Positions 35,512-37,485 of a stretch of DNA of 37,485 nucleotides are shown here, one piece after another; the stretch's first letter is position 1; each line of letters opens with the position of its first letter. The translations under genes and the position numbers were made by a program. This DNA is from a virus. Below the pieces are notes generated by a model, which did not search any database, was not told where the DNA came from, and worked only from the letters and a program-made list of their open reading frames with translations. The stretch covers positions 1 through 37,485 of IMG/VR virus record IMGVR_UViG_3300005513_000323; one strand, given 5' to 3'.

Positions 35512-37485
35512 CTAGCTTGTCAGCGCCTGATTGAGCCTCTCGAACAACTTCTCGAATCTCAAGACCGTGTCCTTCTTCACGGTCGCAAAGAAGTCCTCTT
35601 GGTTGTCGGTTAGTGCGTGAGCCGGAAGAGCATGGTCAAACTTGCCGTTCAGATCGATGAGTTTCTTGACGATCGGTACAGGCGTCGACGGAAGATCAGA
35701 CTCCTTGACATTGCGACCAAACGCCCAGTTGTACAGGCGGAGGTAGTCAGATGCAGCGAAGAGGTCCTCGATATCAGCGGTTGCCGGTAGCTTCGAGTCA
35801 ACTTCGGAGACTGCCACGATGATGCCGGGGTCAACCCCGTTCTCTGACGCTGCCTTTCTGGTCCGAGCGAGGGTAGCGTCAGTAGTTGCTCCGTCGACCA
35901 GAGCTGAAACTCTCAGCCTCCTGCCCATGAGAGCGACAAATGCGGGCATGTTCGAGATGCCGCCAACCGGAATGATCGCGAGCTTAGGACTCAGCGGCGT
36001 CTTGCTGTTCTGCTCCATGTAAGCGCTCATCCGCATCAGAAAAATGAAGTCGCTGCTGCCTTCGACTGCGAGGTGAGGACCTGAACCCAGGAACAGGTGC
36101 TGGCTGATGGAGTACCCAAGGGCAGACTCCACCGGGAGGATCGTATCGCGGTCCGCGGACAAACTGACTTGCGTTACCGCCACGCCCCCTTCACGGTTCT
36201 CTCGAGTCGCCTTGTCATGCACCGCGCGCAGCTTCTCGTACACCGTCGGGTCGATCATGAACTGCGAGTGCGTGGTGTAGATCGTCTGCTTCGATGCACC
36301 AAGCTCCATGAAGATGTAGTCAATGAAGTCCTTCTGGGCTTCGCCGTGAAGACTAGTTCCTGGCTCGTCCAAGAGCACGATTACGGGGTTGCTCGTATGC
36401 AGGTACTCGCTGAAAGCGGCGAAGAACGAGAAGAACCACTGGAACCCGCTGGACCGCGTCGAGAAATTGGTCTCAACATCGCCGTGGCGCGCATCACGGA
36501 GTTCGATCTTCAGGAGTCGGTGGTTCTCGTGCACATTCGTGGACGGGTTCAGTACGGCTACGTTGTCGTCACCAAACACAACCGCCAGATCGGTGTTGAC
36601 TCGCCAGTACTTGAAAACTTCACCACTGAGGTCCCCGGCTGCTGCCTGAAGCTCTGCCTTGCGGCTGTCATAATTCGAATCGAGGAAGTCGGAGGGCGTC
36701 ACCCCCGCGTGAGCGAGCAGTGAGACGACGGTCTGGTCCTGCTCTTCGAGAGCGACGCCTGCACTGACGTTTTCCGCCAGCTTCGTTAGATCGGTCTCGC
36801 CCGGGAGGACGCTGTAATTGGAGAAGTAGAAGAACTTGGGGACCCGCGCCTCTAGCGCTGTCAGCTGGTCTTCATCCAGCTGACCGGCCTCCAGCAAGTA
36901 CCGATGCCTCTCTGCAGCGCTGGCGAATCCTGAGACAGCCTTAGCCAGCGCAGCTTCGCCGGCCTCCTTGAGGCTCTTGGCTAGCTCCTTACTTTTGGCG
37001 ATTGCATCATCGAGGGATTTCTCGATCTTCAGGATCGCCACTTCTTCCGAACCGACCGAGGCATCGGAGCAAGCCGCCTCGATAACCTCCGAAAGGTCTG
37101 CTTTGAAGTACACGGTGTAGCGGTTGGCGTAGTTTTTGGCAGCCTTGAGCGTTGTGCCAACCATCGGCCGCGCAGGGAGCACGTCAGCCAACGCGTCGCA
37201 GTCGGACTCGTCCAGCGCGAACTGAGCAATAACCGGCCAGGTCTCACGTTCGAGGTCAGGATTGTCCCGCCGGTCACGCGCTAACCGCCAGCGGGGGTAC
37301 TCAGTCACCAGGTCGAAGCTCCGGCTATCACCGTTGGCAGGGTTCAGGCGGTGGAGTGCCTTCAAGATCGTCGTTTTGCCCGACTCGTTCTTGCCGACGA
37401 GGGCGGTGACATCTGGCTCGATCTCGATCCTCTGTGGTTCGACAAAGTTGCGGAACTTCTGCACGGTGACGGCGACGAGCTTCAC
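35512..37485 (-). CDS. OLD-family-like ATPase with TOPRIM domain, candidate defence protein
   Basis: 657 residues; the start codon GTG is the very last codon of the window, and MKLVAVTVQKFRNF matches a normal N-terminus, so it is probably complete. Walker A is GKNESGKTT (31-39); an ABC-like signature is SSGFQW (345-350). Walker B is PVIVLLDEPG with Asp373 and Glu374; the switch His is TTHSQ (His406). A TOPRIM-like domain spans about 470-580, with HLAVEGSSDFIF (Glu475) and ALVDGATTD. Here the usual Asp-x-Asp reads Asp531-Gly-Ala. OLD-type proteins are ATP-regulated nucleases, several of them antiphage. A helicase partner, as in Gabija, is not in the window. Confidence 0.8.
   Translation of the reverse strand: MKLVAVTVQKFRNFVEPQRIEIEPDVTALVGKNESGKTTILKALHRLNPANGDSRSFDLVTEYPRWRLARDRRDNPDLERETWPVIAQFALDESDCDALADVLPARPMVGTTLKAAKNYANRYTVYFKADLSEVIEAACSDASVGSEEVAILKIEKSLDDAIAKSKELAKSLKEAGEAALAKAVSGFASAAERHRYLLEAGQLDEDQLTALEARVPKFFYFSNYSVLPGETDLTKLAENVSAGVALEEQDQTVVSLLAHAGVTPSDFLDSNYDSRKAELQAAAGDLSGEVFKYWRVNTDLAVVFGDDNVAVLNPSTNVHENHRLLKIELRDARHGDVETNFSTRSSGFQWFFSFFAAFSEYLHTSNPVIVLLDEPGTSLHGEAQKDFIDYIFMELGASKQTIYTTHSQFMIDPTVYEKLRAVHDKATRENREGGVAVTQVSLSADRDTILPVESALGYSISQHLFLGSGPHLAVEGSSDFIFLMRMSAYMEQNSKTPLSPKLAIIPVGGISNMPAFVALMGRRLRVSALVDGATTDATLARTRKAASENGVDPGIIVAVSEVDSKLPATADIEDLFAASDYLRLYNWAFGRNVKESDLPSTPVPIVKKLIDLNGKFDHALPAHALTDNQEDFFATVKKDTVLRFEKLFERLNQALTS

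Overview
The DNA is GC-rich with strong G/C third-position preference and dense overlapping gene packing. It looks like the chromosome of a Gram-positive actinobacterium, probably of the Microbacteriaceae. Supporting signs are a Microbacterium-type DUF7882-like protein, a WhiB regulator, an actinobacterial SOS box, a Tat-exported repeat protein and actinophage-style tail genes. Genus is inferred from family resemblance, not proven.

Positions 1-18055 are the right half of a siphovirus prophage, all rightward except one gene. In order: the end of a capsid-region gene, head-tail connection genes, the major tail protein, a tail-assembly chaperone pair joined by a -1 frameshift (C CCA AAA at 3253-3259), the tape measure protein, distal tail protein, a Gp37-like tail protein with fibronectin-like repeats, a collar-domain tail fibre, two small genes, one reverse-strand membrane protein (a likely moron), a two-enzyme endolysin, three small membrane/holin-type genes and a strong terminator. 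Terminase, portal, capsid and integrase are not in the window. The right prophage end probably lies near 18060-18330.

Positions 18310-23064 look like ordinary chromosome: a small conserved gene, an NRAMP-superfamily transporter with altered metal-site motifs and a structured leader, a DUF7882-like gene, a SipW-type exported protein, and a leftward four-gene operon. That operon (two unknown genes, an SRAP/HMCES DNA-damage protein, a GNAT acetyltransferase) sits just downstream of a good actinobacterial LexA box. Positions 23139-27069 have visibly lower GC. They hold a LuxR-type regulator divergent from a Tat-exported protein with four ~76-residue repeats, then a small gene.

Positions 27213-27716 carry leftward fragments that look like a Tad/Flp pilus locus: a C-terminal piece of a T2SSF-type (TadB/C) gene and a small GDVPGW-motif membrane protein cut short. 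The T2SSF piece breaks off about 10 bp before a large serine integrase (27724), suggesting an integrative element landed in the tad gene. The element (27.7 kb to at least 35.5 kb) encodes integrase, a DUF2510/PH-like protein, an XRE repressor with a candidate operator, small genes, a primase-polymerase, a RecA-fold ATPase whose 3' end contains a large cruciform, a WhiB protein, a coiled-coil protein, a second smaller serine recombinase, and leftward, an OLD-like ATPase-TOPRIM protein that reaches the window edge. No capsid or tail genes are seen in it, so it is a replicating integrative element or phage satellite that may carry a defence gene.

I found no tRNA, rRNA, CRISPR array or transposase gene.
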